A stretch of DNA of 64,000 bases. It comes from a bacterium UBP11_UBA4055. Its GTDB lineage: Bacteria > UBA4055. This document shows positions 7,112 to 15,795 of the stretch, in pieces; position 1 is the first letter of the stretch, and the number at the start of each line of letters is the position of its first letter. The DNA lies in NCBI GenBank assembly GCA_002382735.1, contig DFZN01000031.1, positions 1 to 64,000 on the forward strand, read 5' to 3'. The translations under genes and the position numbers were made by a program. A model generated the notes under the pieces. It saw nothing but the letters and a program-made list of their open reading frames with translations. It was not told the DNA's origin and searched no databases.

Positions 7112-9710
7112 ATATGGAATTTTTTACAGACTCTATGGCTTCCTGAAGCCTTGAAACATCCTTCGCGCCGGCAGTAGCCAGATGAGCCGCTCCGCCCCCG
7201 CCTCCGCCGAGCATTCTCGCTACATCGCCCACGATCTTGCCTGCGGGTATAGTAGCCTTGAGGTCATCAGTTACGGCGCACACGAGCGAGGCTTTGCCGC
7301 CGATGTCCGCACCGAGCAGTATTATGGCAGACTGCATCTGGTTCCTCAGATTCTCAGCAAGGTTCTTAAGAATTCTCGCGTCAGATACTTGAACTATAGA
7401 TGAAATTATATTGATATTCCCGATAGTGATCTTTTTTGTGATAAGGTCTGCCATCTGGGAAAGAGCAAGTTTCTCGTTTAGTTCATTCAAAGTTTTTCCA
7501 AGCTCCTGTTTCTCAAGTGAGGACTTCTGTAGCCTTTCCAGTATCTCAGGTTCTTTGACCGAGAGCATCTTTATGATGGATTCGACTATGTTCCTCTGAT
7601 CGGCGGCGGCGGCTACGGCATATTTGCCGCACACGGCTTCGATCCTGCGGATGCCCGCAGCGATGCTCGATTCGGACAGTATCCGGAAGTAGCCGATGTC
7701 GCCAGTGCGGTACGCGTGCGTACCGCCGCAGAGTTCGGCGGACACAGTGCCCATCCTGACCACACGGACAATTTCGCCGTACTTTTCGCCGAACAGGGCT
7801 GTCACGCCCTCTTTGCGCGCATCGTCCAGCGGTTTGACCTCAGTGACTATAGACAGGTTCATTCTTATGAAAGAGTTGACTATCTCCTCAACACGCCTGA
7901 TATTCTCATCAGACATTTTTTCGTAATGAGAGTAATCAAAACGCATAATATTGTTCGCGACGAATGAACCTGACTGAGCTATATGCTCCCCGAATACCTT
8001 TCTGATAGCGGCCTGGAGAAGATGTGTAGCTGAATGATGTATCCTGCACTCTTCCCTGAACTCTTTATTAACTGTCTGGTCTAACATGCTGTCCTTTTTC
8101 GGTTCTGCACTTTCCTTTTTTATAGCTTTGATGACGAAATAATCCCCGTCCTTCTGAACATCAATAACTTCAAGCGAAATCCCGTCTATCGAGACAGTAC
8201 CTTTGTCCGCTGTCTGTCCGCCTGATTCGGCATAGAAAACCGAAATGTCAGGCACCAGGTAGATGTGTTTATCGTCGGTTCTGAACTTAACTATTCGCGA
8301 TCCTGTTTCAAGTTCGTCATACCCGTTGAACTCTGTAGCTGAGATATCACTGAGCACCGTCCAGTTTATATTGTCTGATCCTTTGAATTTCTGATGCTGC
8401 CTGGACTGGTCTTTCTGCTTATTCATGCACGACTCGTAACCGGGCATATCCATTTTAAATCCGGCTTCTTCAGCCATCTGGGCCGTAAGATCGACCGGGA
8501 ATCCGAAAGTGTCGTAGAGTTTGAATATCGTTTCGCCGTCGATCGTCCTGTCGGGGCCGGTTTTTCCATCTACGAAACCGTTGAAGAGTTCGATCCCTTT
8601 GTGCAGAGTTTTCAGGAACGCTTTTTCTTCGGCCTGGATTATTCCCTGAGCGTGGACAAGATATTCTCTGATCTCAGGGAATTCATCCCCCATGACTTCA
8701 GCCACTTTATCGGCGATCCTGTATATGAAAGGTTCCTTCATGTTAAGTTTAGTACCATATCTTACGGCTCTTCTCAATATTCTCCTGAGCACATAACCTC
8801 TGCCTTCGTTAGAGGGCATTCCTCCGTCCGATATCGCGAAAAGAAGCGTTCTTATATGGTCTGCGATCACTCTGTGCGGAACTCCTTTCACGCCCTCGTC
8901 ATATTTGACACCCGTAATACTCTCTATCTCTGAAATTATATCTCTGAAAAGGTCGATGTGATAATTTGAGTTCTGACCCTGGATCACCTGGCATATCCTT
9001 TCGAATCCCATGCCTGTATCGACATGTTTTGACGGAAGAGGAGTAAGTTTTCCGTTCTCATCCCTGTCGAACTGGATGAAAACAAGGTTCCAGATCTCGA
9101 ATATCCTTTCGCAGTCGCCGTTGGGTTCGCACTTGTGGCCCGGAACATTTTGTTTACTGCAGAAATCTATTCCCCTGTCATAATGGATCTCGGTACATGG
9201 TCCGCACGGTCCGGTCTCGCCCATCTGCCAGAAATTGTCCTTTTCACCGTGCCTCGAGATGCGTGAATGGTCTATATCAGTCACGGTTTTCCATAGTTCT
9301 TCAGCCTCGTCGTCGTCCTTATAGACAGTGGCATAAAGTTTCGATCTGTCGATCTTCCATACATCCGTCAAAAGCTCCCATGCCCAGCTTATAGCCTCTT
9401 TTTTGTAATAGTCACCGAACGACCAGTTCCCCAGCATCTCGAAGAACGAGTGGTGGTAACCGTCCTTTCCAACATCGTCAAGGTCATTGTGCTTACCGCC
9501 GGCGCGGATACATTTCTGGCTGTTCACGGCTCTGGTATAATCTCTTTTGCCTGTGCCTAAGAAAATATCCTTGAACTGGTTCATTCCAGCGTTGGTGAAA
9601 AGCAGTGTGGGGTCGTCATAAGGTATGACCGGCGCAGCGAGAACTTTGGTATGTTCCTTTTTTATGAAAAAATCTAAAAATTCCTGTCTTATCTGTTTCG
9701 AAGTTTTCAC
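7110..9710 (-). CDS. alaS: Alanyl-tRNA synthetase
   Basis: An 866-residue full-length AlaRS. It charges tRNA-Ala with alanine in the cytosol and clears mischarged Ser and Gly. The N-terminal catalytic domain shows the expected HTKVLAAPVIPYDDPTLLFT and NAGMNQFKDIFLG. The editing site has HSATH near residues 558-562 and CGGTH near 658. The C-terminal Gly-rich segment (ARMLGGGGGGAAHLAT) matches the C-Ala domain. The start is GTG 9710 with AGGAGAG upstream. It is the last gene of holB-ricT-(PLD-like)-alaS, 16 bases after the PLD-like gene, and ends within the terminator at 7082-7111. Nothing appears missing. Confidence 0.97.
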   Translation of the reverse strand: MKTSKQIRQEFLDFFIKKEHTKVLAAPVIPYDDPTLLFTNAGMNQFKDIFLGTGKRDYTRAVNSQKCIRAGGKHNDLDDVGKDGYHHSFFEMLGNWSFGDYYKKEAISWAWELLTDVWKIDRSKLYATVYKDDDEAEELWKTVTDIDHSRISRHGEKDNFWQMGETGPCGPCTEIHYDRGIDFCSKQNVPGHKCEPNGDCERIFEIWNLVFIQFDRDENGKLTPLPSKHVDTGMGFERICQVIQGQNSNYHIDLFRDIISEIESITGVKYDEGVKGVPHRVIADHIRTLLFAISDGGMPSNEGRGYVLRRILRRAVRYGTKLNMKEPFIYRIADKVAEVMGDEFPEIREYLVHAQGIIQAEEKAFLKTLHKGIELFNGFVDGKTGPDRTIDGETIFKLYDTFGFPVDLTAQMAEEAGFKMDMPGYESCMNKQKDQSRQHQKFKGSDNINWTVLSDISATEFNGYDELETGSRIVKFRTDDKHIYLVPDISVFYAESGGQTADKGTVSIDGISLEVIDVQKDGDYFVIKAIKKESAEPKKDSMLDQTVNKEFREECRIHHSATHLLQAAIRKVFGEHIAQSGSFVANNIMRFDYSHYEKMSDENIRRVEEIVNSFIRMNLSIVTEVKPLDDARKEGVTALFGEKYGEIVRVVRMGTVSAELCGGTHAYRTGDIGYFRILSESSIAAGIRRIEAVCGKYAVAAAADQRNIVESIIKMLSVKEPEILERLQKSSLEKQELGKTLNELNEKLALSQMADLITKKITIGNINIISSIVQVSDARILKNLAENLRNQMQSAIILLGADIGGKASLVCAVTDDLKATIPAGKIVGDVARMLGGGGGGAAHLATAGAKDVSRLQEAIESVKNSI

Positions 9711-9726
9711 CGGCTCTCCTGTCTAT

Positions 9727-11259
9727 TTATAATTCAACAACATTTATCTTTAGTGTTTTTCCGCCTCTTTTAGCCTCATTTCCGATGAACCAGAAATCGT
9801 CAAAGTCCGTTGTTTCCCTTTCTTTTGACAGTATTCTCCGCACAACTATATCGTGTTTCGATCCGATCTGAGACAGGGAGTTGGAGAAGCTTAAACCCCA
9901 GTCCTGGGAGAAAAGTGCTCTGTCGTGTATCGGTGTCTGGCTTCTGTTTGCGAATCTGATGAGTTTTACCTGTACTCCTCCGAATCTCTGATCCCTGAAT
10001 TCCTGAAGCTTTTTCTTGAAAACAGTCAGCTTGTCTTTATAATCATCGGTCATCAAAGCGTAAGTAATGATCTTAATGTCGATATCGTCCGGCACTCCCA
10101 TGAGCAGTTCAAGTTCGGAAGGGAAGAAATAAGGATCAACTATCTTCAGATATTTTTCACTCATTCCCTCGATCAGCATTAGAAGTGTATTTTTCCCCTG
10201 GTCCGGATTTTTCATGTCTATAGTAAAATTATCGGGGAGTTTCTCGTTCAGCAGCTTGTATCTGTAGTAGAAATTGGTTATCCTGTCTATGAGTTTATCG
10301 CAGTCAGGCTCTTTTATATCTGCTATATCCCCAAGTTTGATATTATCTTTTATGATCTCCCTGTATATCTGTTTTTCGAGTTCGATCTTATTTGCATATT
10401 CGTCGATCTTATCATGATAATCGTTAAGAAGCTGTTCCTTGATCTTATCCACTCCTTCCCTGATCCTGTCGTCCACGAACTTCTGAACGCCTTTCACAGA
10501 TAAAAGTTTCTCCAGATCAATATCCTTTTCAGGAAGGTTTTCGGGATCTATATCTCTGCTTCTCGGCACATGCTTGGAAAGGTTTGTATCTTTTTTAGTC
10601 CTCAGTCTTTTTTCGATAATATCTTTGTGTTTAGGGTAAATGTCAGTAAGGTATATGATCTTTTTCTCGATAATATTGTCGTAAATCTCTACAAAACCCT
10701 CACATTCAGATTCCGCTTCATATTTGAGCAGAGAAATGAAATCGATTATGAAAGTGATGTCGTCGATCTTTTCTGAAAGAACCCTGTTGTAGTAGTAATA
10801 AGCCTGTCGTGAAGTGTCATTCTGCTTAATGAAAGCAGATGCTCTTTTTAACAGTCTGTCTTTTATCTTTACGGAAAGTCTGTAAACAAAATCAGGTTTG
10901 ATGTTCTTCGTGATATAGTCTTCCCACGATATGCTGAATTTACATTTGTCCTTTTTCTTGTTGAATTCCTGATAAATAAAGCTGATCGAAAATCCGCTGT
11001 TCTGAGAAAGGTAGATGTTCTCGTAGGAAAATTTAAGCAGGAACTCTCTTTCAAGCAGAGATTTGGCGCCGTAAAAAACCAGCTCGTCATCTTCCTGCAT
11101 AAGTATCCCGGTCTTTGGAAGAAGAGTGTTGCTTTCATAATAGATAAGCGAATTAATGAACTCGCCATAAATGATCCTGTCAGATCTCAGAAGCGAATCC
11201 ACATAGTCTTTCTCGCCCCTGATATTTATGTAATTCTGTACTTCGGACTTTTTAGACAT
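9727..11259 (-). CDS. Uncharacterised protein with PLD-like C-terminal region
   Basis: A 510-residue cytosolic protein with no signal or membrane segment. The N-terminal 140 residues look alpha/beta. The middle (about 150-340) is charged and helical, with a likely coiled coil around 265-310. The last 160 residues resemble phospholipase-D-like nuclease/phosphodiesterase modules: KYLKIVDPYFFPSELELL, then near residue 440 IHDRALFSQDWGLSFSNSLS followed by QIGSKHD. The motif is not a true HKD: Arg replaces Lys, and the Asp is one place late. Activity is therefore uncertain. It lies between ricT (20 bases upstream) and alaS (16 bases downstream), so it is probably expressed constitutively with them. 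It could be a phage-defence-like effector or an RNA/DNA-binding remnant; I cannot choose. Confidence 0.7.
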   Translation of the reverse strand: MSKKSEVQNYINIRGEKDYVDSLLRSDRIIYGEFINSLIYYESNTLLPKTGILMQEDDELVFYGAKSLLEREFLLKFSYENIYLSQNSGFSISFIYQEFNKKKDKCKFSISWEDYITKNIKPDFVYRLSVKIKDRLLKRASAFIKQNDTSRQAYYYYNRVLSEKIDDITFIIDFISLLKYEAESECEGFVEIYDNIIEKKIIYLTDIYPKHKDIIEKRLRTKKDTNLSKHVPRSRDIDPENLPEKDIDLEKLLSVKGVQKFVDDRIREGVDKIKEQLLNDYHDKIDEYANKIELEKQIYREIIKDNIKLGDIADIKEPDCDKLIDRITNFYYRYKLLNEKLPDNFTIDMKNPDQGKNTLLMLIEGMSEKYLKIVDPYFFPSELELLMGVPDDIDIKIITYALMTDDYKDKLTVFKKKLQEFRDQRFGGVQVKLIRFANRSQTPIHDRALFSQDWGLSFSNSLSQIGSKHDIVVRRILSKERETTDFDDFWFIGNEAKRGGKTLKINVVEL

Positions 11260-11278
11260 AAGCGCTCCGTTATTTATT

Positions 11279-12301
11279 CTACCGTTTTTTATCAGCCTGA
11301 ACCAGTTTTTCCTTCCCCTCGTTTCCGTCGTAATTTAAAAAATTACTTTTCGGGCATCCGTTACAGCCGCTACCTGCCTGCTCGTCTTTGCTGTTCTTTA
11401 TAACTTTGTAGGTCTTAGACAGCTTTTTTACAAGTTCTTCCTTCTGCATTACAACGGTGTCTCCGTTCTCAAAATCAAGTGTGATCGTCGCGTTGAAAAC
11501 ATCGATTATTGAGACAGTGGCTTTTCCTTTGTCTGTCTGTATGATCGATCCCGTGTCGGGTATTCCGCTTTTCTGCTCAAGGTAGAAGTCGTGCTCGTAT
11601 TTCAGGCAGCACTGGAGCTTGCCGCATGCCCCGGAGAATTTTTCCGGCTTAACGAACAGGTTCTGGTCCCTGGCCATCGAGACATTTATCGAGACGAAAT
11701 TCGTCAGGAACTGCGAACAGCAGAGCTCTCTTCCGCAAATGCCTATTCCGCCGATCTTCTGCGCTTCGTCCCTTACGCCTATCTGCCTGAGTTCGATCCT
11801 GGTTTTGTACTCGGAAGCGAACACTTTTACAAGTTCCCTGAAATCGACCCTGCCGTCTGCAGTAAAATAGAAGATCAGTTTCTTTCTGTCGAACTTGTAC
11901 TCGATGTCGATGAACTTCATCTCTAGGCCGAGCTTTTTAGACTGTTTTCTTGCGTTTATAAGTATCCCGTCCTCTATCCTCCTGTTCTCTTCGAGCCTGC
12001 GGATGTCGATCTGGTTGCTTTTCCGTATAATATTACCGGCGATGTCGATATTCTCCCTCTTAAGCTGCTTGACCGTAATACCGCTTACGATGCCCATATC
12101 CTCACCTTCCTCGTACTCTACAATAATGTATTCTCCGACTTTAAGCGGGATGGCTTTAGGATTAAGAAAATAGTGCTTCCTTACGCCTTTGAAGTTCGTT
12201 TCGATAAGAAATTCCTTTCTGTCCTCAGTAGTAAGCTCTGAAGTATCGGTCGTAGGTGAAATAATATCTGTTGTTATATCTCTTTCTGTATCATCTGCCA
12301 C
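11279..12301 (-). CDS. ricT: PSP1-domain protein, RicT/YaaT-like
   Basis: A 340-residue protein with the PSP1 domain in its central part. Signatures are the cysteine motifs CGRELCCSQFL (about residue 190) and GACGKLQCCLKYE (about 230), with REDAQKIG-like residues between. In Bacillus the homologue RicT (YaaT) joins RicA and RicF in a complex that carries Fe-S clusters and affects RNase Y activity; the clustered cysteines fit. The N-terminus is an extra acidic/Thr-rich stretch. The Cys-rich C-terminus (GSGCNGCPKSNF) may add metal ligands. The start overlaps the end of holB by 28 bases, an arrangement like the holB-yaaT neighbourhood of Firmicutes. Whether ricA and ricF partners exist in this organism cannot be seen here. 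Confidence 0.85.
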   Translation of the reverse strand: MADDTERDITTDIISPTTDTSELTTEDRKEFLIETNFKGVRKHYFLNPKAIPLKVGEYIIVEYEEGEDMGIVSGITVKQLKRENIDIAGNIIRKSNQIDIRRLEENRRIEDGILINARKQSKKLGLEMKFIDIEYKFDRKKLIFYFTADGRVDFRELVKVFASEYKTRIELRQIGVRDEAQKIGGIGICGRELCCSQFLTNFVSINVSMARDQNLFVKPEKFSGACGKLQCCLKYEHDFYLEQKSGIPDTGSIIQTDKGKATVSIIDVFNATITLDFENGDTVVMQKEELVKKLSKTYKVIKNSKDEQAGSGCNGCPKSNFLNYDGNEGKEKLVQADKKR

Positions 12302-13365
12302 TTTTTGTATTCCTCTCTGAAGTTTAAGTATAAATTTATAAGTAAAAGTCTTGGATTTACATTCCGTCTGTACATTACAGCGAACCTCTCAAAATCTGTC
12401 ATGACGACGGATCTGGCCTTTAGCGAGAGCTTCTTTTCCTGCCCGAAAGTTTCTGTTATTAGGCTGTTGAGCGTTTTTCTGAAAATGTAATCCGTTTCAG
12501 TATCAGAAAGTTCTTTTATCTGTTCGAGGAATGAATCGACGAGTTTCGTAGTAACGGGCGGAAGTGATGCTGTAAATATCTTTATCAGATCTTCAGTAAG
12601 TTCTTTAAGTTCGCTTCCCGACTCGGAGTTCAGCTTTCTCAGGGTATCAGTGCTTCCGAATGAATTCTGTACAAGATCTTCGATAGTTTCATCAGCCGCA
12701 TCAGGATAATACCTGCCGATATATTCCCTTATGTCTTCATCGTTCAGAGGCGGAAAATTTACATTCAGGCACCTTGACCTTATTGTGTCCAAGATAACCG
12801 AAGGGTTTTCCGATATAAGGATGAAGTAAAGATCGGCCGGCGGCTCCTCAAGGATCTTAAGAAGTGAATTCTGAGCCTCTTTGTTCATAAGCTCAGCCTG
12901 TGATATTATCACGAATTTTCTTGATCTGTTTATAGAATTGAACCTTGCGAAGTATTTTATTTCATCGATCTGGGGAAGTGTTACATAACGGCCTGATCTG
13001 AAACTGAATTTGTAATATCCTTTAAGCCGGGCTTTTTCTTTAAGCTCTGAGCTGATCATGACAGATTTTTCTTTAAGAGCTTTGTCAGAGTCCGAAGCTT
13101 TGTTTATGGAAGGAAAAATATAAAGAAGATCGTCCGATGAAAATGATCCGTACTGAATGCATGAAGGGCATTTTCCGCAATAACCGAGATTACCTTTGTT
13201 TTCGGTACAGTTTACGATCTTTATCAGCTCAAGCGCAACGGCTTCCTTTCCGACTCCTGCCGGTCCTGTGAAAAGATAGGCGTGATGAAGCTTGTTGTTC
13301 AAAACAGCTCCGGACAAGCTTAAAGTAATGTTCTTCTGACCTATTATATCACTGAAGAGATCCAT
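12274..13365 (-). CDS. holB: DNA polymerase III delta-prime subunit
   Basis: A 363-residue AAA+ clamp-loader subunit. The N-terminus has FTGPAGVGKEAVA, a P-loop-like motif near residue 35. A zinc module with four cysteines follows (C-x8-C-x2-C-x2-C, ending GKCPSCIQYG). Further on are FVIISQAELMNKEAQNSLLK and LEEPPADLYFILIS with the SRC sensor (IRSRCLNVNFPPL), all standard for delta-prime. It helps load the sliding clamp on DNA at the replication fork. It is the first gene of the minus-strand operon from the promoter at 13434-13462 and overlaps ricT by 28 bases. Confidence 0.92.
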   Translation of the reverse strand: MDLFSDIIGQKNITLSLSGAVLNNKLHHAYLFTGPAGVGKEAVALELIKIVNCTENKGNLGYCGKCPSCIQYGSFSSDDLLYIFPSINKASDSDKALKEKSVMISSELKEKARLKGYYKFSFRSGRYVTLPQIDEIKYFARFNSINRSRKFVIISQAELMNKEAQNSLLKILEEPPADLYFILISENPSVILDTIRSRCLNVNFPPLNDEDIREYIGRYYPDAADETIEDLVQNSFGSTDTLRKLNSESGSELKELTEDLIKIFTASLPPVTTKLVDSFLEQIKELSDTETDYIFRKTLNSLITETFGQEKKLSLKARSVVMTDFERFAVMYRRNVNPRLLLINLYLNFREEYKKWQMIQKEI

Positions 13366-13433
13366 ATACCCCTTTTAGAGTTTATATTTCGTTTCCTGCG
13401 TTCCTCACCAAGTGTGTAAGGCGCGCACGGGAC

Positions 13434-13462
13434 AATATATCAAAATATAACGGTTTAGTAAA
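13434..13462 (-). promoter_or_regulatory. Promoter for holB-ricT-alaS operon
   Basis: On the minus strand TTTACT (13462-13457), 17-base spacer, TATATT (13439-13434). It sits about 70 bases upstream of holB in the divergent gap with the aminotransferase gene. Confidence 0.65.
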
Positions 13463-13494
13463 GAAAATAAAAGCAAAATCAGCACTATAACTAT

Positions 13495-13522
13495 TTGATA
13501 TGCAGAGTATATTTCTTATATT
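13495..13522 (+). promoter_or_regulatory. Promoter for the aminotransferase gene
   Basis: TTGATA (13495-13500), 16-base spacer, TATATT (13517-13522). The predicted start near 13529 leaves a leader of about 29 bases with AGGAGAG before ATG 13558, which argues against the TTG at 13531. Confidence 0.65.
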
Positions 13523-13557
13523 TATGAGAGTTGCAGGCAGAACTTCAGGAGAGATCG

Positions 13558-14676
13558 ATGGAAAGAATATCATACATAAGCGTGATGAGCAATAAAGTCA
13601 AAATGAACGGGGGGATAAATCTCGCACAGGGTATTCCGGGTTTCGCACCTCCCGAGGAGCTGATAAATATTCTGGCATGGATCAGCGGAGGTAACTTTCA
13701 CCAGTACGCTCCTGCTAACGGCAACATAAAGCTTGTAGAAACGCTGGAACAGCATTACAATCCTTTCGGCAGCGACAATATTATGGTAGTTAACGGAGCG
13801 ACCGAAGCAATATCACTGATATTTACTTATCTTAACGGTATTATGCCCAAGAACAGAACTGTTCTCGGCTTCGATCCCGCTTATGAGAGCTTTCCGCGTC
13901 TTCCGGCTATATTCGGCAGGAAATATGTTTCTTTTGAATATGAAAAGGATTTTTCGATAGATTTCGAAAAACTTGAGAGAACGGTTAAAGACAGCAAAAC
14001 AGGTCTTATGTTCGTGAACTCACCGGGAAATCCTTACGGCAGGATATGGTCTGAAGATGAGTTCAACAGTATAAAGCAGATCGCTGAAAAACATAAGGTA
14101 TATGTTATAGCTGACTGTGTTTATTCGGAAATATATTTCGGGAAGAAGCCTTTCAGACCATTGTCCGACAGCCGGAATTTCTTCTATGTCAACAGCTTTT
14201 CAAAACTCCTCTCGATCACCGGATGGAGAATAGGATATTTCATTGCCTCAAAGGAACATGTAAGCGAAATAAGGCTGATCCACGATTACACAGGCCTGTG
14301 TTCGCCTTCAGTTCTGCAGGAAGCTGTTGCGGAATATCTCGACAAGTACGAGTTCGGAAAAAAATATGTGACTTATCTGAGAAAAAACATGAAAGTGTCG
14401 TTCTCTCTTCTGAAAGAAAGCCTGGAAGCATGCGGATTCAAAGTTCCGAATATTGAAGGCGGTTATTTTATATGGGCTGAGCTACCGAAAGGATTCAGCG
14501 ACGGACTTAAATTCGCGATGGAACTCTACGATAAGAAGAAAGTCGCAACAGTTCCGGGAATACATTTTTCGGATAAAGGAAGAAAGTTCGTCAGATTTAA
14601 TATAGCCAGACCGGTCAAAGAGATCCAAGAGGCAGGGAAGAGAATAAAGGAATTCATTTTTGAAAAACGAGAATGA
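13558..14676 (+). CDS. Class I/II PLP-dependent aminotransferase
   Basis: A 372-residue fold-type I aminotransferase, counted from ATG 13558 with AGGAGAG 4 bases upstream. It shows GINLAQGIPGFAPP near the start, the NGATEAISLIF cofactor-loop region, NSPGNPYGRIWS, ADCVYSEIYF and the lysine motif NSFSKLLSITGWRIGYF, whose Lys should bind PLP. The arginine that binds the substrate carboxylate is in KFVRFNIAR. This is the aspartate/aromatic aminotransferase subgroup that also includes methionine and kynurenine aminotransferases; substrate cannot be set from sequence. It is transcribed alone from 13495-13522 and is followed by a decayed gene fragment, so it may have lost a downstream neighbour. Confidence 0.9.
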   Translation: MERISYISVMSNKVKMNGGINLAQGIPGFAPPEELINILAWISGGNFHQYAPANGNIKLVETLEQHYNPFGSDNIMVVNGATEAISLIFTYLNGIMPKNRTVLGFDPAYESFPRLPAIFGRKYVSFEYEKDFSIDFEKLERTVKDSKTGLMFVNSPGNPYGRIWSEDEFNSIKQIAEKHKVYVIADCVYSEIYFGKKPFRPLSDSRNFFYVNSFSKLLSITGWRIGYFIASKEHVSEIRLIHDYTGLCSPSVLQEAVAEYLDKYEFGKKYVTYLRKNMKVSFSLLKESLEACGFKVPNIEGGYFIWAELPKGFSDGLKFAMELYDKKKVATVPGIHFSDKGRKFVRFNIARPVKEIQEAGKRIKEFIFEKRE

Positions 14677-14784
14677 AAGGCAGAATTTTTAGAAGCAGTA
14701 CTGGAAGAACGCAAAGCGCTCGGGATTCATACTTCAGTGGATACCTGCCGGTACGCTGAAAAAACGGTGAAAGATTCTTTCTAA
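14677..14784 (+). pseudogene. Remnant of a glycyl-radical-enzyme activase (radical SAM)
   Basis: Frame 14677-14784 encodes about 35 residues before TAA. They include AEFLEAVLEERKALGIHTSV followed by DTCRYAEK. The pattern 'L..l.e..k..GIHTavDTcGya' is characteristic of PflA-type activases just after the radical SAM cluster domain. No start, no CxxxCxxC and no C-terminus remain; an in-frame TGA precedes it at 14674. The fragment begins right after the aminotransferase stop. Called from motif memory. Confidence 0.6.
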
Positions 14785-14826
14785 TATTTTTTGGCTTGAT
14801 TATCAATATTGTTACAGGATTTACAA

Positions 14827-15135
14827 CTAAGGTAAAATTATTTCCTCACCGTTTTCCATAATATCATGCATAAAACCGCTCGGATCATTATAGAAATCCA
14901 ACAAAACAGGTTCGATATTATCATTAACCTGCCTTCTGAGCTTGTACAAGTTCTGCAGTACATCAAGATAGTCTTTATTCAGATTCTTTACAATGATGGC
15001 AACATCAATATCACTAAATTCATTCCAGTTTCCTTTGGCATAAGACCCGAATAAATATATTTTATAGGGATCAAGAACATTCCTAACAAGAATTGAATAT
15101 TCTTTTACACTTTCTATAGCTTGTTTTTTATCCAT
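14827..15135 (-). CDS. MNT-type nucleotidyltransferase of a HEPN/MNT pair
   Basis: A 102-residue minimal nucleotidyltransferase. The catalytic signature is intact: FGSYAKGNWNEFSDIDVAI, meaning the Gly-Ser helix start plus the two metal-binding Asp residues, with a third acidic residue likely in VLLDFY. In characterised HEPN/MNT modules the MNT protein adds AMP to the HEPN partner and silences it. It overlaps the HEPN gene by 22 bases and is translated after it, so the pair is one unit. Such pairs are typical of accessory DNA. The surrounding gene remnants fit that. Whether it is an active antitoxin is not shown by sequence. Confidence 0.88.
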   Translation of the reverse strand: MDKKQAIESVKEYSILVRNVLDPYKIYLFGSYAKGNWNEFSDIDVAIIVKNLNKDYLDVLQNLYKLRRQVNDNIEPVLLDFYNDPSGFMHDIMENGEEIILP

Positions 15136-15506
15136 AGGTAAAGCTCATTTGTATTAGTTAATATTTGTTTGCATTTTGCTTCATTCAATGATTTGAAGAT
15201 TTCATCTTTATAAGTCGGATAACGGGCTTCGATGTTTAAAGGTTCCAGGACATCGAGTATTCCTTTCTGCTCTTCTGATAAACCCTGATTAAGTCCCGAT
15301 AATTTAGATAATTTTGTAAGATTGTGAATATAAGGCGGGATATTTTTTGTTTTACATACAAAGTAAGCTTTTAGAATTTTCTCTATAGCTTGATGACACA
15401 TGAATCCGACATACAAATATTTTTTGTTTTTTAACATTACATCGGCAGTAGAAAGATCATATTCCGATATTTCTGTCCAGTATTTTATTTGCTCATCAAT
15501 ATCCAT
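15114..15506 (-). CDS. HEPN-domain protein (COG1895-like) of a HEPN/MNT pair
   Basis: A 130-residue HEPN protein counted from ATG 15506. The longer frame to TTG 15560 would begin inside the promoter at 15532-15560, so the ATG is preferred. The fold is supported by VGFMCHQAIEKILKAYF, then IHNLTKL and IEARYPTY, which match the COG1895 family. The Rx4-6H motif used by RNase-type HEPN toxins is not visible, so RNase activity is doubtful. It is the first gene of the two-gene unit, overlapping the MNT gene by 22 bases. Confidence 0.82.
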   Translation of the reverse strand: MDIDEQIKYWTEISEYDLSTADVMLKNKKYLYVGFMCHQAIEKILKAYFVCKTKNIPPYIHNLTKLSKLSGLNQGLSEEQKGILDVLEPLNIEARYPTYKDEIFKSLNEAKCKQILTNTNELYLWIKNKL

Positions 15507-15531
15507 CTTCCAACCTTTTTTATAATAAAGA

Positions 15532-15560
15532 AATATAACAAAACAACCGGCTCTCAACAA
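15532..15560 (-). promoter_or_regulatory. Promoter for the HEPN/MNT pair
   Basis: On the minus strand TTGTTG (15560-15555), 17-base spacer, TATATT (15537-15532). The predicted start near 15525 leaves about 20 bases before ATG 15506. Confidence 0.55.
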
Positions 15561-15676
15561 GCAATATTCTTGATTTATACGATCCAGATTTATATTAGCC
15601 CCCTGATTGGCTGGACAAAAAAATCAGTACCGAAATGGTACAAAATTTGTTAAGTTATGACAGGTGGTAAAAACAG

Positions 15677-15766
15677 ATGAAAAGAAAACTACTAAGCGTA
15701 GAGGAAAAAGAAAAACTGGTCTTGGAAACAGCTCAGATAGGTGTATCGGCGGTGAGCAGGCAATAA
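15677..15766 (+). pseudogene. Transposase OrfA N-terminal remnant
   Basis: A 29-codon frame from ATG 15677: MKRKLLSVEEKEKLVLETAQ then IGVSAVSRQ and a stop. This resembles the helix-turn-helix start of IS3-type OrfA transposases. Nothing of the rest of an insertion sequence is seen, and no terminal inverted repeats are evident. It lies in the gap between the HEPN gene and the cyclophilin pseudogene. Confidence 0.5.
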
Positions 15767-15795
15767 TATAGAATACTTGAAGCTTTTTTCTTAAA

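Noticed and set aside
8394..8933. 179-codon plus-strand frame within alaS
   Set aside because: It is antisense to well-conserved alaS sequence and has no recognisable protein features or ribosome site.
15561..15795. Complete insertion sequence
   Set aside because: Only a 29-codon transposase start is seen; no inverted repeats, OrfB or target duplication.
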